This document shows positions 8,088 through 17,614 of a DNA stretch of 39,902 bases, in pieces (within the stretch, counting starts at the first letter, position 1; the number at the start of each line of letters is the position of its first letter). The translations under genes and the position numbers were made by a program. The stretch is from Alphaproteobacteria bacterium (GTDB lineage Bacteria > Pseudomonadota > Alphaproteobacteria > Rhizobiales > Aestuariivirgaceae), in NCBI GenBank assembly GCA_028868695.1, contig JAGWTZ010000028.1:1-39902 (forward strand). Reading direction: 5' to 3'. Under the pieces are notes generated by a model. It did no database searches and was not told where the DNA came from. It saw nothing but the letters and a program-made list of their open reading frames with translations.

Positions 8088-8164
8088 GACACGATTGTGC
8101 GCCATTAACCACTGGGTAAGCCGCCTTACCTAAGGTTGTTGAAGCGCGGGGGCGCAATCGTGTT
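8088..8164. other. Nested inverted repeat (possible structured RNA or cis element) in front of the 51-aa ORF and purL
   Basis: ACACGATTG-TG-CGCC (8089-8103) pairs with GGCGCAATCGTGT (8151-8163): 13 Watson-Crick pairs with a 2-base bulge, plus a G-U pair at 8088/8164. The 47-base interior holds a second perfect hairpin, GGTAAG (8115-8120), loop CCGC, CTTACC (8125-8130). The outer right arm ends 2 bases before the GGAG ribosome binding site of the ORF at 8176. The region is non-coding on both strands as far as I can see. It does not resemble a riboswitch class I know. Confidence 0.45.
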
Positions 8165-8175
8165 CGGAGTGAGTT

Positions 8176-8331
8176 TTGACGAAGTCGCCCTTTAGACCGG
8201 CCAGGCCGGAAGACCAGCGCATGGCCGAGTTGAAGAAGCTCAATGAAGCCCTGACCCGCGCGCAAAGCCATGCCGAACATGGCCACAAGCTGCCTGCAAA
8301 GAAAGCCCACAAGCCCGAAGAATCGGTTTGA
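8176..8331 (+). CDS. Small hypothetical protein (51 aa), TTG start
   Basis: Reads (M)TKSPFRPARPEDQRMAEL.. and ends HKPEESV. TTG at 8176 is preceded by GGAG (8166-8169) with a 6-base spacer; an internal ATG at 8221 would give 36 aa. The sequence is basic and hydrophilic with a probable short helix (MAELKKLNEALTRAQ) and a His/Lys-rich tail. Third codon positions are GC-rich, as in neighbouring genes. The stop is 31 bases in front of purL, so it could be the first gene of the purL transcript. No family is recognised. Confidence 0.42.
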   Translation: MTKSPFRPARPEDQRMAELKKLNEALTRAQSHAEHGHKLPAKKAHKPEESV

Positions 8332-8362
8332 GATTCGCATGTGTCCGCTTTAAACGGCGGGC

Positions 8363-10564
<2,202 letters not shown>

Positions 10565-10574
10565 GCCGGGCCGC

Positions 10575-10599
10575 GGGGCGGAGATTGAAAGCCCGCCCC
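10575..10599 (+). terminator. GC-rich stem-loop behind purL
   Basis: GGGGCGG (10575-10581) and CCGCCCC (10593-10599) form a perfect 7-bp stem with an 11-base loop, 11 bases after the purL stop. There is no U-run, so it would be a weak or factor-dependent terminator or only an mRNA 3'-end stabiliser. The stretch up to bolA also holds CCTATATTGG (10605-10614), which could include a -10 element. Confidence 0.3.
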
Positions 10600-10660
10600 T
10601 GCCAGCCTATATTGGAAACACGATGCGGGCGGCTCACCGCTTGAATTCAAGGAACACCAC

Positions 10661-10897
10661 ATGGCCATGACCGCGCAAGACATTGAACGCTTCATCAAGG
10701 AAGGCATACCAGATGCCGCGGTGGAGATTCGCGATCTGGCGGGCGATGGCAACCACTATTCCGCCAATGTGATTTCCGCGGCCTTCAAGGGCAAGAACCG
10801 TGTGCAGCAACACCAGATGGTCTATGCCGCCCTCAAGGGCCGCATGGGCGGAGAACTTCACGCGTTGGCCCTGCAGACGAGCGCGCCGGAGGGCTGA
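10661..10897 (+). CDS. BolA family protein
   Basis: A 78-aa BolA-type protein (class II KH-like fold). The family stretch QHQMVYAAL with its invariant His and Tyr, and a C-terminal HALALQT strand, are present. The short length and start resemble the IbaG/YrbA-like and mono-domain alphaproteobacterial BolA proteins. BolA proteins pair with CGFS glutaredoxins to hold a bridging [2Fe-2S] cluster, and a CGFS glutaredoxin is encoded 192 bases downstream, so a functional BolA-Grx pair is likely. The stop overlaps the start of the 57-aa gene behind it. Confidence 0.93.
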   Translation: MAMTAQDIERFIKEGIPDAAVEIRDLAGDGNHYSANVISAAFKGKNRVQQHQMVYAALKGRMGGELHALALQTSAPEG

Positions 10898-11070
10898 TGG
10901 AACTGCGCTGGACAGTTTTTGCAGGAATTTGCATTGGGCTAGGCTGGTTGGTCCGCGGCTTTTTCTACTCAACCAGCAAGACGACACATAAGGATCGGGA
11001 TCATCAATTGGCACGACCAGACGAAAATAGTTACGCCAATAGCGGTGACTCAGGCATCTCTCATCATTGA
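10897..11070 (+). CDS. 57-aa single-pass membrane protein between bolA and grxD
   Basis: The ATG overlaps the bolA stop (TGATG), with GGAGGG just upstream, so translation would be coupled. Residues 4-24 (RWTVFAGICIGLGWLVRGFF) form one membrane segment; the remaining 30 residues are hydrophilic and end SGISHH. Base use differs from the neighbours: 10981-11040 has 27 G+C of 60, while bolA and grxD are clearly GC-richer. It is shorter than 60 codons and easy to miss. No family is recognised; it may be a recent or fast-evolving gene, or untranslated spacer. Confidence 0.45.
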   Translation: MELRWTVFAGICIGLGWLVRGFFYSTSKTTHKDRDHQLARPDENSYANSGDSGISHH

Positions 11071-11088
11071 CAATTGAAGGATCAAAAA

Positions 11089-11412
11089 ATGTCCATCCAC
11101 GACCAAATCGACAAAGACGTAAAGAACAACGACGTTGTGCTGTTCATGAAAGGCACGGCAGACATGCCCATGTGCGGCTTCTCCGGCCGCTCGGTGCAAA
11201 TCCTCCAGCACCTCGGCGTGCCCTTCAAGAGCGTGAACGTGCTGGACTCCGATGAAATCCGCCAGGGCATCAAGGACTACACCAACTGGCCCACCATTCC
11301 GCAGCTCTATGTGAAGGGCGAATTTGTCGGTGGCAGCGACATCATGATGGAAATGTTCCAGTCCGGCGAGTTGAAGCAGCTCCTCACCGAAAAGGGCGTG
11401 GCCGCCGCCTGA
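11089..11412 (+). CDS. grxD: Monothiol glutaredoxin (CGFS type)
   Basis: A 107-aa Grx4-type glutaredoxin that carries and transfers [2Fe-2S] clusters. The active site CGFS is at 29-32 (C29 is the cluster ligand), followed by the glutathione-binding WPTIPQLYVKGEFVGGSDI. ATG 11089 is preceded by GAAGGA at a good distance and gives the usual N-terminus MSIHDQIDKDV. Neighbour of a BolA gene, its common partner. A possible ancestor of the bolA-grxD pair has been interrupted by the 57-aa low-GC ORF. Confidence 0.97.
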   Translation: MSIHDQIDKDVKNNDVVLFMKGTADMPMCGFSGRSVQILQHLGVPFKSVNVLDSDEIRQGIKDYTNWPTIPQLYVKGEFVGGSDIMMEMFQSGELKQLLTEKGVAAA

Positions 11413-11421
11413 GTGTGACGG

Positions 11422-11462
11422 CACCCTTCGAGGCTCGCCTCTGGCGGCACCTCAGGGCGAAG
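11422..11462. repeat. Palindromic intergenic repeat, copy 1
   Basis: CACCCTTCGAGG ... CACCTCAGGGCGAAG. The outer arms CCCTTCGAGG and CCTCAGGG pair apart from a 2-base bulge; the inner stem is CGCC-TCT-GGCG. The shared motif CTTCGAGGC...CCTCAGGG is the kind of REP-like palindrome spread over Rhizobiales genomes. It lies just behind grxD. Confidence 0.65.
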
Positions 11463-11489
11463 GCCTTTGTGAATTCTGCGTAAACTGAG

Positions 11490-11537
11490 TTCGCCTCATG
11501 CTGAGATGCTTTGCGTTGCAAAGCCTCGAAGCATGGG
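11490..11537. repeat. Palindromic intergenic repeat, copy 2 (opposite orientation)
   Basis: Read on the minus strand it shows CTTCGAGGCT, an inner perfect stem GCTTTGC-AAC-GCAAAGC, then CTCAG..GGCGAA: the same flanks as copy 1 with a different but again self-complementary inner stem. Conserved flanks with compensated stems speak for a mobile palindromic element. It stands inverted to copy 1, 27 bases away, and ends 22 bases before the GST start. Confidence 0.65.
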
Positions 11538-11558
11538 CTGCAAACGAGGAACCCATAT

Positions 11559-12176
11559 ATGCTTACGCTCTATACCGCAGGTCTCATGTCATGTTCCCTC
11601 GCATCCCATATTGCGCTGGAGGAAGCGGGAGCAGAATATCGCGTAACACAGCTTGATTTCAAAGCAGCGCAGCAACAATCGTCCGACTATCTCAAGATCA
11701 ACCCCAAAGGCCGCGTCCCCGCACTTGTGACTGAGCGCGGTGTGATCACCGAAACGCCCGCCATTCTATTTTACATTGGCCAAACGCACCCAAGGGCCCT
11801 GCTCATTCCTGGTGATGTATTTGCCATTGGCCAGTTGCAGGATTTTAATTCTTATCTTTGCTCCACTGTACATCCCAACCACGCACATGGTTTCCGCGGC
11901 TACCGCTGGTCGGACGATCCCACTGTCATCGAGGGACTGAAGGTGAAGGTTGCACAAAACATGCGCGACAATTTCGCGATCATTGAAACAGATTACCTAC
12001 GTGGACCCTGGGTACTGGGGCAGCAGTTCACCGTATCTGACATCTACCTTTATACTATTGCCACATGGCTTGAGAGTGACGGCGTTGACGTAGGTGCCTT
12101 TCCGAAGGTCAAAGACCACCGGATTCGCATGAGCGCGAGACCTGCTGTCCAGCGTGTTCGGGCTACTTATGCTTAG
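11559..12176 (+). CDS. Glutathione S-transferase, low-GC
   Basis: A 205-aa GST. The N-terminal thioredoxin-like domain starts MLTLYTAGLMSCSLASHIAL with C12 where beta-class bacterial GSTs carry their catalytic Cys, followed by NPKGRVPAL (the cis-Pro segment) and TETPAILFYI. The C-terminal helical domain has FTVSDIYLYT, the usual N-capping box. ATG 11559 has GAGGA at 8 bases; the frame is open back to 11511 through the repeat and is not used. Sampled 60-base blocks hold 28 and 26 G+C (11641-11700, 11821-11880), against 39 in the next gene (12361-12420). This suggests transfer. The stop lies inside or directly in front of the next gene's start. Confidence 0.88.
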   Translation: MLTLYTAGLMSCSLASHIALEEAGAEYRVTQLDFKAAQQQSSDYLKINPKGRVPALVTERGVITETPAILFYIGQTHPRALLIPGDVFAIGQLQDFNSYLCSTVHPNHAHGFRGYRWSDDPTVIEGLKVKVAQNMRDNFAIIETDYLRGPWVLGQQFTVSDIYLYTIATWLESDGVDVGAFPKVKDHRIRMSARPAVQRVRATYA

Positions 12177-13269
12177 GATGGCAGCTGCTCTGCTGTGGGC
12201 AGGCAGCCTTTCCATTTTGGGCGCCCGGGCCGATGTCACCATTGGCCTTGCTGGCCCGTTGACCGGCCAATACCAGGCCTTCGGCCAGCAAATGCTGGTC
12301 GGCGTAAAGGCCGCTCTGGATGGCATTAACGCCAAGGGCGGCATTGGTGGTGAGCAGCTTGTGCTGGTCACGGCAGATGACCAATGCGATGCCGCCAAGG
12401 CCGAAGACGCCGCGCAGAAGCTCATCACCGCCCATGCCGATGTGGTGATCGGCTCCTTCTGTTCCGTGCCATCGCTGGCCGCCGCAAGGCTCTATGACAA
12501 GGCCGGCATCACCAGCATCAGCCCCGCCGCCACGCTGCCGCTGCTCACTGAGGCGGGCCTCGCCACCGTTATCCGCCTCGCCCCGCGCGCCGACACGCAA
12601 GGCGCCTTCGCGGCGCGCCGCATTCTCGCCAAGCGCCCCAATGCCAGGCTGGCGCTGCTGGATGACGGCACCGCCCAGATGAAGGCGCTTATCGCCAGCT
12701 TTTCCGCCGCCTATGGCAAGGGCGCCAGCCTCACCGCCAGCTTTGCCCCCGACGCCAAGGACTATTCCGACCTTGTGGGCAAGATGAAGGCGGCAGGCAT
12801 CGACACCGCCTATCTGGCCGCCTCGGCCACCGATGCCGGCCGCATCACCGCCCAGGCCCAGGCCGCCGGTGTGGCGATCAAGCGCTATGGTCCGGACAGC
12901 CTGTTGGCCGATGCTTTCTGGGAAGCCTCCGGCCCGGCCGGTGAAGGCACCCTGGTAAGCTTCCCGGACGACCCGCAAAACCACAATGAGGCAAAAGGCT
13001 TGCTGGCAGATTTGAAAGCCTTGGGCGAAGCCACAGATGGCCCTGCCTTGCCCGCCTATGCGGCAGTACAATTGTTCGCCGCCGCGGCCGCGGCCAAGGG
13101 CGCCCATTCTGGCCCTGCGATTGCCGAAAGCCTGAAATCAGGCGAGGCCTTTGCCACGGTTCTTGGCCCGTTGCGCTTTGACGCCAAGGGCGATCCGCAA
13201 GACTTGCGCTTCAACTGGTTTTCGTGGAACAACGGCGCCTATCAAACCATTGCAGCCGAGACCCCGTGA
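12169..13269 (+). CDS. Branched-chain amino acid ABC transporter type substrate-binding protein (orphan)
   Basis: A 366-aa periplasmic protein of the Peripla_BP_6 (LivJ-like) family. Residues 1-21 are a signal peptide ending GARA; the mature start DVTIGLAGPLTGQYQAFG is the classical opening of this family, and DQCDAAKAEDAA and ISPAAT..L follow as expected. Possible starts are ATG 12169, ATG 12178 directly after the GST stop, or GTG 12154; no clear ribosome binding site precedes them, so reinitiation behind the GST gene is possible. No permease or ATPase genes are near. The next gene, a stand-alone amino-acid binding RAM domain, follows without a gap. Confidence 0.9.
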   Translation: MLRMAAALLWAGSLSILGARADVTIGLAGPLTGQYQAFGQQMLVGVKAALDGINAKGGIGGEQLVLVTADDQCDAAKAEDAAQKLITAHADVVIGSFCSVPSLAAARLYDKAGITSISPAATLPLLTEAGLATVIRLAPRADTQGAFAARRILAKRPNARLALLDDGTAQMKALIASFSAAYGKGASLTASFAPDAKDYSDLVGKMKAAGIDTAYLAASATDAGRITAQAQAAGVAIKRYGPDSLLADAFWEASGPAGEGTLVSFPDDPQNHNEAKGLLADLKALGEATDGPALPAYAAVQLFAAAAAAKGAHSGPAIAESLKSGEAFATVLGPLRFDAKGDPQDLRFNWFSWNNGAYQTIAAETP

Positions 13270-13506
13270 ATGCGCGCCTTCTTCGTCCAGATCAAATGTG
13301 AGCTCGGCAAATCCTATCTCGTGGCCAATGCCATCGCCGATGCCGAGATCGCCTCGGAAATCTTCTCCACCGCCGGGGAATATGACCTGCTGGTGAAGTT
13401 TTACCTGAAGGAAGGCGAGGATATCGGCCACTTCATCGCCCAAAAGGTGCAGGTGATCCCCGGCATCAGGGACACCTTCACCATCGTCACCTTCAAGGCC
13501 TTTTGA
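13270..13506 (+). CDS. Stand-alone Lrp/AsnC ligand-binding (RAM) domain protein
   Basis: A 78-aa protein that is a complete RAM domain (alpha-beta fold) without the HTH part of Lrp/AsnC regulators: MRAFFVQIKCELGKSYLVA at the start, TAGEYDLLVKFYL in the middle and VIPGIRDTFTIVTFK at the end. Such stand-alone RAM proteins form oligomers that bind amino acids. It starts at the base after the stop of the binding-protein gene, so both are made from one message. Role unknown; it may sense the ligand that the periplasmic protein binds, or control an enzyme. Confidence 0.88.
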   Translation: MRAFFVQIKCELGKSYLVANAIADAEIASEIFSTAGEYDLLVKFYLKEGEDIGHFIAQKVQVIPGIRDTFTIVTFKAF

Positions 13507-13583
13507 GCCCCGGAATCAGGACTCGCACCCCCGCCGCCGATTTGTTACACGGTGCCGCAAATCCTTGATTTGTTAGGCATCCG

Positions 13584-14891
13584 ATGATTCCGCGTTACTC
13601 CCGCAAAGAAATGGCCCAAATCTGGGCGCCCGAGACCCGCTTCAAGATCTGGTTCGAGATTGAGGCCCATGCCACCGACAGGCTGGCGCAGCTTGGCATT
13701 GTGCCCAAGGCGGCCGCCAAGAAGATTTGGGCCATGGCGAAGAACGCCACCTTTGATGTGGCCCGCATTGACGAGATTGAAGCCGTCACCAAGCATGATG
13801 TGATCGCCTTCCTCACCCATCTTGCGGAGATCGTCGGCCCGGAAGCGCGCTTCGTGCACCAGGGCATGACCAGCTCCGATGTTCTCGACACCTGCCTGAA
13901 TGTGCAGCTCACCCGCGCCGCCGATCTGCTGATGGCGGATCTGGACGAGGTTCTGGCCGCGCTCAAAAAGCGCGCCTTTGAGCACAAGATGACGCCCACC
14001 ATCGGCCGCAGCCATGGCATCCACGCCGAGCCCACCACCTTTGGCGTCAAGCTCGCCTATGCCTATGCCGAATTCGCCCGCGCCAAGACGCGCCTGAAAG
14101 CCGCGCGCGAGGATGTGGCCACCTGCGCCATTTCCGGCGCCGTTGGCACCTTCGCCAACATTGATCCCTCGGTGGAGGTCTATGTCGCCAAGAAGCTGGG
14201 CCTGAAACCGGAACCGGTTTCCACCCAGGTGATCCCGCGCGACAGGCACGCCATGTTCTTCGCCACGCTGAGCGTGATCGCCAGCAGCGTTGAGCGCCTG
14301 GCCACCGAAATCCGCCATCTGCAGCGCACGGAAGTGCTGGAGGCCGAGGAATATTTCGCGCCCGGGCAGAAGGGCTCTTCCGCCATGCCGCACAAGCGCA
14401 ACCCTGTGCTGACTGAAAACCTCACCGGCCTTGCCCGGCTTGTGCGCTCCGCCGCCATTCCAGCGATGGAGAACGTGGCGCTGTGGCATGAGCGCGACAT
14501 TTCGCACTCCTCGGTGGAGCGCGGCATCGGCCCCGACGCCACCGTGCATCTTGATTTCGCCCTGAAGCGGCTTGCTGGCGTCATCGACAAGCTGCTGGTT
14601 TACCCGGAAAACATGAAGCGCAATCTCGACCGTCTCGGCGGCCTGATCCATTCGCAGCGCATTCTCCTTGCCCTCACCCAAAAGGGCATGAGCCGCGAGG
14701 AAAGCTATGCCGCCGTGCAGCGCTGCGCCATGCCTGTCTGGCGCGGCGAGGGCCAGTTCCTCGACTTGCTCAAGGCCGACAAGGAAGTGGCAGCCAAGCT
14801 CTCGCCAAGGGAGCTCGAGAAGCTGTTTGACCTTGGCTATCACACCAAGCACGTGAACACGATTTTCAAGCGCGTGTTTGGAAAGGCCTGA
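13584..14891 (+). CDS. purB: Adenylosuccinate lyase
   Basis: A 435-aa homotetrameric lyase acting twice in purine synthesis (SAICAR to AICAR, adenylosuccinate to AMP). The three superfamily regions are present: MTSSDVLDT at 95-103, [10 protein letters not shown] at 141-150 with His144, and [11 protein letters not shown] at 264-274 with the catalytic Ser. [12 protein letters not shown] follows. No good Shine-Dalgarno precedes ATG 13584. rnd starts 4 bases behind the stop. Confidence 0.97.
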   Translation: MIPRYSRKEMAQIWAPETRFKIWFEIEAHATDRLAQLGIVPKAAAKKIWAMAKNATFDVARIDEIEAVTKHDVIAFLTHLAEIVGPEARFVHQGMTSSDVLDTCLNVQLTRAADLLMADLDEVLAALKKRAFEHKMTPTIGRSHGIHAEPTTFGVKLAYAYAEFARAKTRLKAAREDVATCAISGAVGTFANIDPSVEVYVAKKLGLKPEPVSTQVIPRDRHAMFFATLSVIASSVERLATEIRHLQRTEVLEAEEYFAPGQKGSSAMPHKRNPVLTENLTGLARLVRSAAIPAMENVALWHERDISHSSVERGIGPDATVHLDFALKRLAGVIDKLLVYPENMKRNLDRLGGLIHSQRILLALTQKGMSREESYAAVQRCAMPVWRGEGQFLDLLKADKEVAAKLSPRELEKLFDLGYHTKHVNTIFKRVFGKA

Positions 14892-14895
14892 GCCA

Positions 14896-16077
14896 ATGCC
14901 ACACCGCGCCCACGCCGCCGCCGCCCCCATCCACACCATCACCACCACCGATGACCTTGCTGCCCATTGCGCGCTTTGGGCCAGGGAAACCTACATCACG
15001 GTGGATACAGAGTTCCTGCGCGAGACGACCTATTACCCCAAGCTTTGCCTCATCCAGGTGGCAGGCGCCGCCGAGGCCGCGCTGATCGACCCGCTGGCAG
15101 AAGGACTGGTTCTTGCCCCCTTCTTCACCCTGATGGCGAATGACAAGGTGCTGAAGGTGTTCCACGCCGCCAAGCAGGATTTCGAAATCCTGTTCATGCT
15201 GGCTGGCGCCCTGCCCCGCCCGGTGATGGACACCCAGATCGCCGCCATGGTTTGCGGCTTCGGCGACCAGGTGGGCTATGAGGCCATCGTGCGCAAGCTG
15301 GCGGGCGCGTCAATCGACAAGTCTTCGCAATTCACCGATTGGTCGCGCCGGCCGCTCACCTACAAGCAGCAGGCTTATGCCATCTCGGACGTGACCCACC
15401 TGCGCACTGTTTATGAAAAGCTGCTGGAGCAGATCGCCGCCAACAAGCGCGAGGCCTGGCTGGGTGCCGAACTCGCAACCCTCACCGACCCCGCCACCTA
15501 TAAAGTGGACCCGGAGCAAAGCTGGCGCCGTATCAAGGCGCGCATCCAGAACAAGAAGCAGCAGGCCGTTCTCATGTCTGTCGCCGCCTGGCGCGAGCGC
15601 GAGGCGCAAAGCAGGAATGTGCCCCGCGGCCGCATCCTGAAGGATGAGGCCATCGCCGAAATCGCCATCCAGATGCCGCAGACACCGCAGGATGTGAATG
15701 AGTTGCGCCTCGTTTCGCGTGGCACCGGCAACTCCGCCATGGGTGCCGCCTTGCTCAAGGCCGTGCAGGAAGGCCTGGCGCGCAACCCGGACACGGTTCC
15801 GGGCAAGCCGAAGTTTGAGGAAATGTCTTCCGCCGCGCTTGCGGCTGCGGAGATTCTCAAGCTGGCGCTGAAGATCACCTGCGAGAACCATGGCCTTGCG
15901 CCCAAGCTGATCGCGTCATCCTCCGAAATCGAGGCGCTGGCCGCCGACGACAACGCCGACGTTCCCGCCATGAAGGGCTGGCAGCGCGAGGTGTTCGGCA
16001 ATGTGGCGCTGGACCTGAAACACGGCCGCGCCTGCATCGCCATCGAGAACGGCAAAGCGGTAATCGTGAAGCGCTAA
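14896..16077 (+). CDS. rnd: Ribonuclease D
   Basis: A 393-aa 3'-5' exoribonuclease of the DEDDy class that trims tRNA precursors and other stable RNA. Active-site residues: D37 and E39 (VDTEF), D95 (HAAKQDFEIL), Y161 and D165 (YAISD). HRDC-type helical domains follow from about residue 215. ATG 14896 was chosen because an upstream extension would overlap purB. It converges on ppx (28-base gap). Confidence 0.96.
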   Translation: MPHRAHAAAAPIHTITTTDDLAAHCALWARETYITVDTEFLRETTYYPKLCLIQVAGAAEAALIDPLAEGLVLAPFFTLMANDKVLKVFHAAKQDFEILFMLAGALPRPVMDTQIAAMVCGFGDQVGYEAIVRKLAGASIDKSSQFTDWSRRPLTYKQQAYAISDVTHLRTVYEKLLEQIAANKREAWLGAELATLTDPATYKVDPEQSWRRIKARIQNKKQQAVLMSVAAWREREAQSRNVPRGRILKDEAIAEIAIQMPQTPQDVNELRLVSRGTGNSAMGAALLKAVQEGLARNPDTVPGKPKFEEMSSAALAAAEILKLALKITCENHGLAPKLIASSSEIEALAADDNADVPAMKGWQREVFGNVALDLKHGRACIAIENGKAVIVKR

Positions 16078-16105
16078 TCCACTCCGCAATGCGGGCAAGG
16101 ACGCG

Positions 16106-17614
16106 CTACTTCACCACCACTTTCGGCGTCAGCCCCATTTCGAAGGCCAGCTCGCTCAGGCGCTTTTCGACACGTTCGCCCATCAGATCCTTGAATTTGA
16201 GCGGCAGCGTCAACACCAGCGTCTTGCCCTCGCCGATCTTGAGGCCGATCTTTGGCAGCATTCCCGGCATGGCGGCTGAGAGAATATAGGCCAGGCGGAA
16301 CATGGAACTGAGCAGATGCGCCCGTTCGATGTGCCTGTCGTCCAGCAGGCGCGTCATGTCTTCGCGCATCGCCTCGCCGTCATAGCGGTAGAAGATTGTC
16401 AGCGCCAGGAACACCCGGCCGGGGTGGTCGATGCCCACAAATGCGGCTTGTGAAATCATGCCCAGCGAACGCTCCGCCCGGTAATCCGGATGGGCGCGCC
16501 AGCCGATGTCGGCCAGCAGGCAGGCGGCATAGCGCAGGCGCTTTTCTTCTTCGTTTTCCGCAAGCCCCTTCTTGCTGAAGATCTGGTCTGTCCAATCGCA
16601 AAGCTCCAGCTCATGGGCCGGTGAGCGGGCATAGCGCCGCGCAAAATCCCAGCAGGAGGAGAGCAGCGCGTCATAGACCATCTTCTTGCGCGGCAGCTTG
16701 GAGAACAAAAGCCCTTCGCGTACGCCGAACACCGAGATCACCACATCCTGCGCCTGGCCGAAATGCATCAGCCTGTCGAGGATCATGGCGCCGTAAGGCA
16801 GCGTGTCGACGCGCGCCTTGGACATGTCCTTCACATCCTTGAGTGAGGCCGCCGTCAGGTGCGCCAAAAGCTCGGAAATGCCCTCTGCCTGGTTGCGGCT
16901 CATCTGATAGTGGTGCAGCACATGCAGTGGATAATCCACCTGCGCCATGTGCACGCGGGCCAGGTTGCGCCAGGCGCCGCCCACGGCAAAGAAGCTGCGG
17001 CCCTTGAGGCGCTTGAGCAGCGGCGTTTTCGCCAGATACTCATCCACGATGGCCTGTGCGCGGTCCATCGAGCCGCCGGAAAGGTCTATGAGCCGCAAGG
17101 GCCCGATGGGCAGCGTCACGCCGTCATGCAACTGCCCGTCCTTGATGTCGATCAGCTCCAGCGAGCCGCCGCCCAAATCCCCCGCCAGGCCATCGGCTTC
17201 CGGCGTGCCGGAAAGAACGCCAAGGGCGGCAAAGCGGGCCTCTTCCTTGCCGGTGAGCACGCGGATGCCCGCCCCCAGCGCCTTCTCGGCGCGGTCGATG
17301 AAATCCTCGCCATTCTCCGCCTCACGCGCGGCAGCCGTGGCAATGGCGAACACCTGCTTGACGCCGATCTGCCGCGCCAGCGCGCGGAACCGCTTGAGGC
17401 AGGAAAGCGCCCGGGTGATCGCCGTTTCGTTCAGCCGCCCGGTGATGGCAACACCCTTGCCCAGCCCGCACAGCACCTTTTCATTGAAGATGGGCGCTGG
17501 CGAACGGCGCAAGCCATCATAGACAACAAGGCGCACCGAGTTGGAGCCAATGTCCACCACCGCCACGGGGCGGTATTTCGGCGGTTCTGTGCGAAATCCG
17601 GTGTGCCAGGTCAC
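16106..17614 (-). CDS. ppx: Exopolyphosphatase / guanosine pentaphosphatase family (Ppx/GppA)
   Basis: A 502-aa member of the ASKHA-fold Ppx/GppA family that releases phosphate from polyphosphate ends or hydrolyses pppGpp. Residues 18-32 carry the first phosphate-binding loop ([15 protein letters not shown]), with [11 protein letters not shown] and [10 protein letters not shown] further on; a C-terminal helical HD-like half completes it. The start overlaps the ppk stop by 4 bp (ATGA), so the kinase and phosphatase are translated together. Confidence 0.95.
   Translation of the reverse strand: MTWHTGFRTEPPKYRPVAVVDIGSNSVRLVVYDGLRRSPAPIFNEKVLCGLGKGVAITGRLNETAITRALSCLKRFRALARQIGVKQVFAIATAAAREAENGEDFIDRAEKALGAGIRVLTGKEEARFAALGVLSGTPEADGLAGDLGGGSLELIDIKDGQLHDGVTLPIGPLRLIDLSGGSMDRAQAIVDEYLAKTPLLKRLKGRSFFAVGGAWRNLARVHMAQVDYPLHVLHHYQMSRNQAEGISELLAHLTAASLKDVKDMSKARVDTLPYGAMILDRLMHFGQAQDVVISVFGVREGLLFSKLPRKKMVYDALLSSCWDFARRYARSPAHELELCDWTDQIFSKKGLAENEEEKRLRYAACLLADIGWRAHPDYRAERSLGMISQAAFVGIDHPGRVFLALTIFYRYDGEAMREDMTRLLDDRHIERAHLLSSMFRLAYILSAAMPGMLPKIGLKIGEGKTLVLTLPLKFKDLMGERVEKRLSELAFEMGLTPKVVVK

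Noticed and set aside
8065-8090. GGAAC as half of an EcfG (general stress sigma) promoter
   Set aside because: No CGTT 16-17 bases downstream.
12163-13107. Gly-rich open frame on the minus strand across the binding-protein gene
   Set aside because: Mirror of a GC-rich signal-peptide protein; no domain.
13545-14948. Long open frame (467 codons) on the minus strand across purB
   Set aside because: Lies antisense to a clear purB; long mirror frames are common in GC-rich genes and the protein has no recognisable domain.
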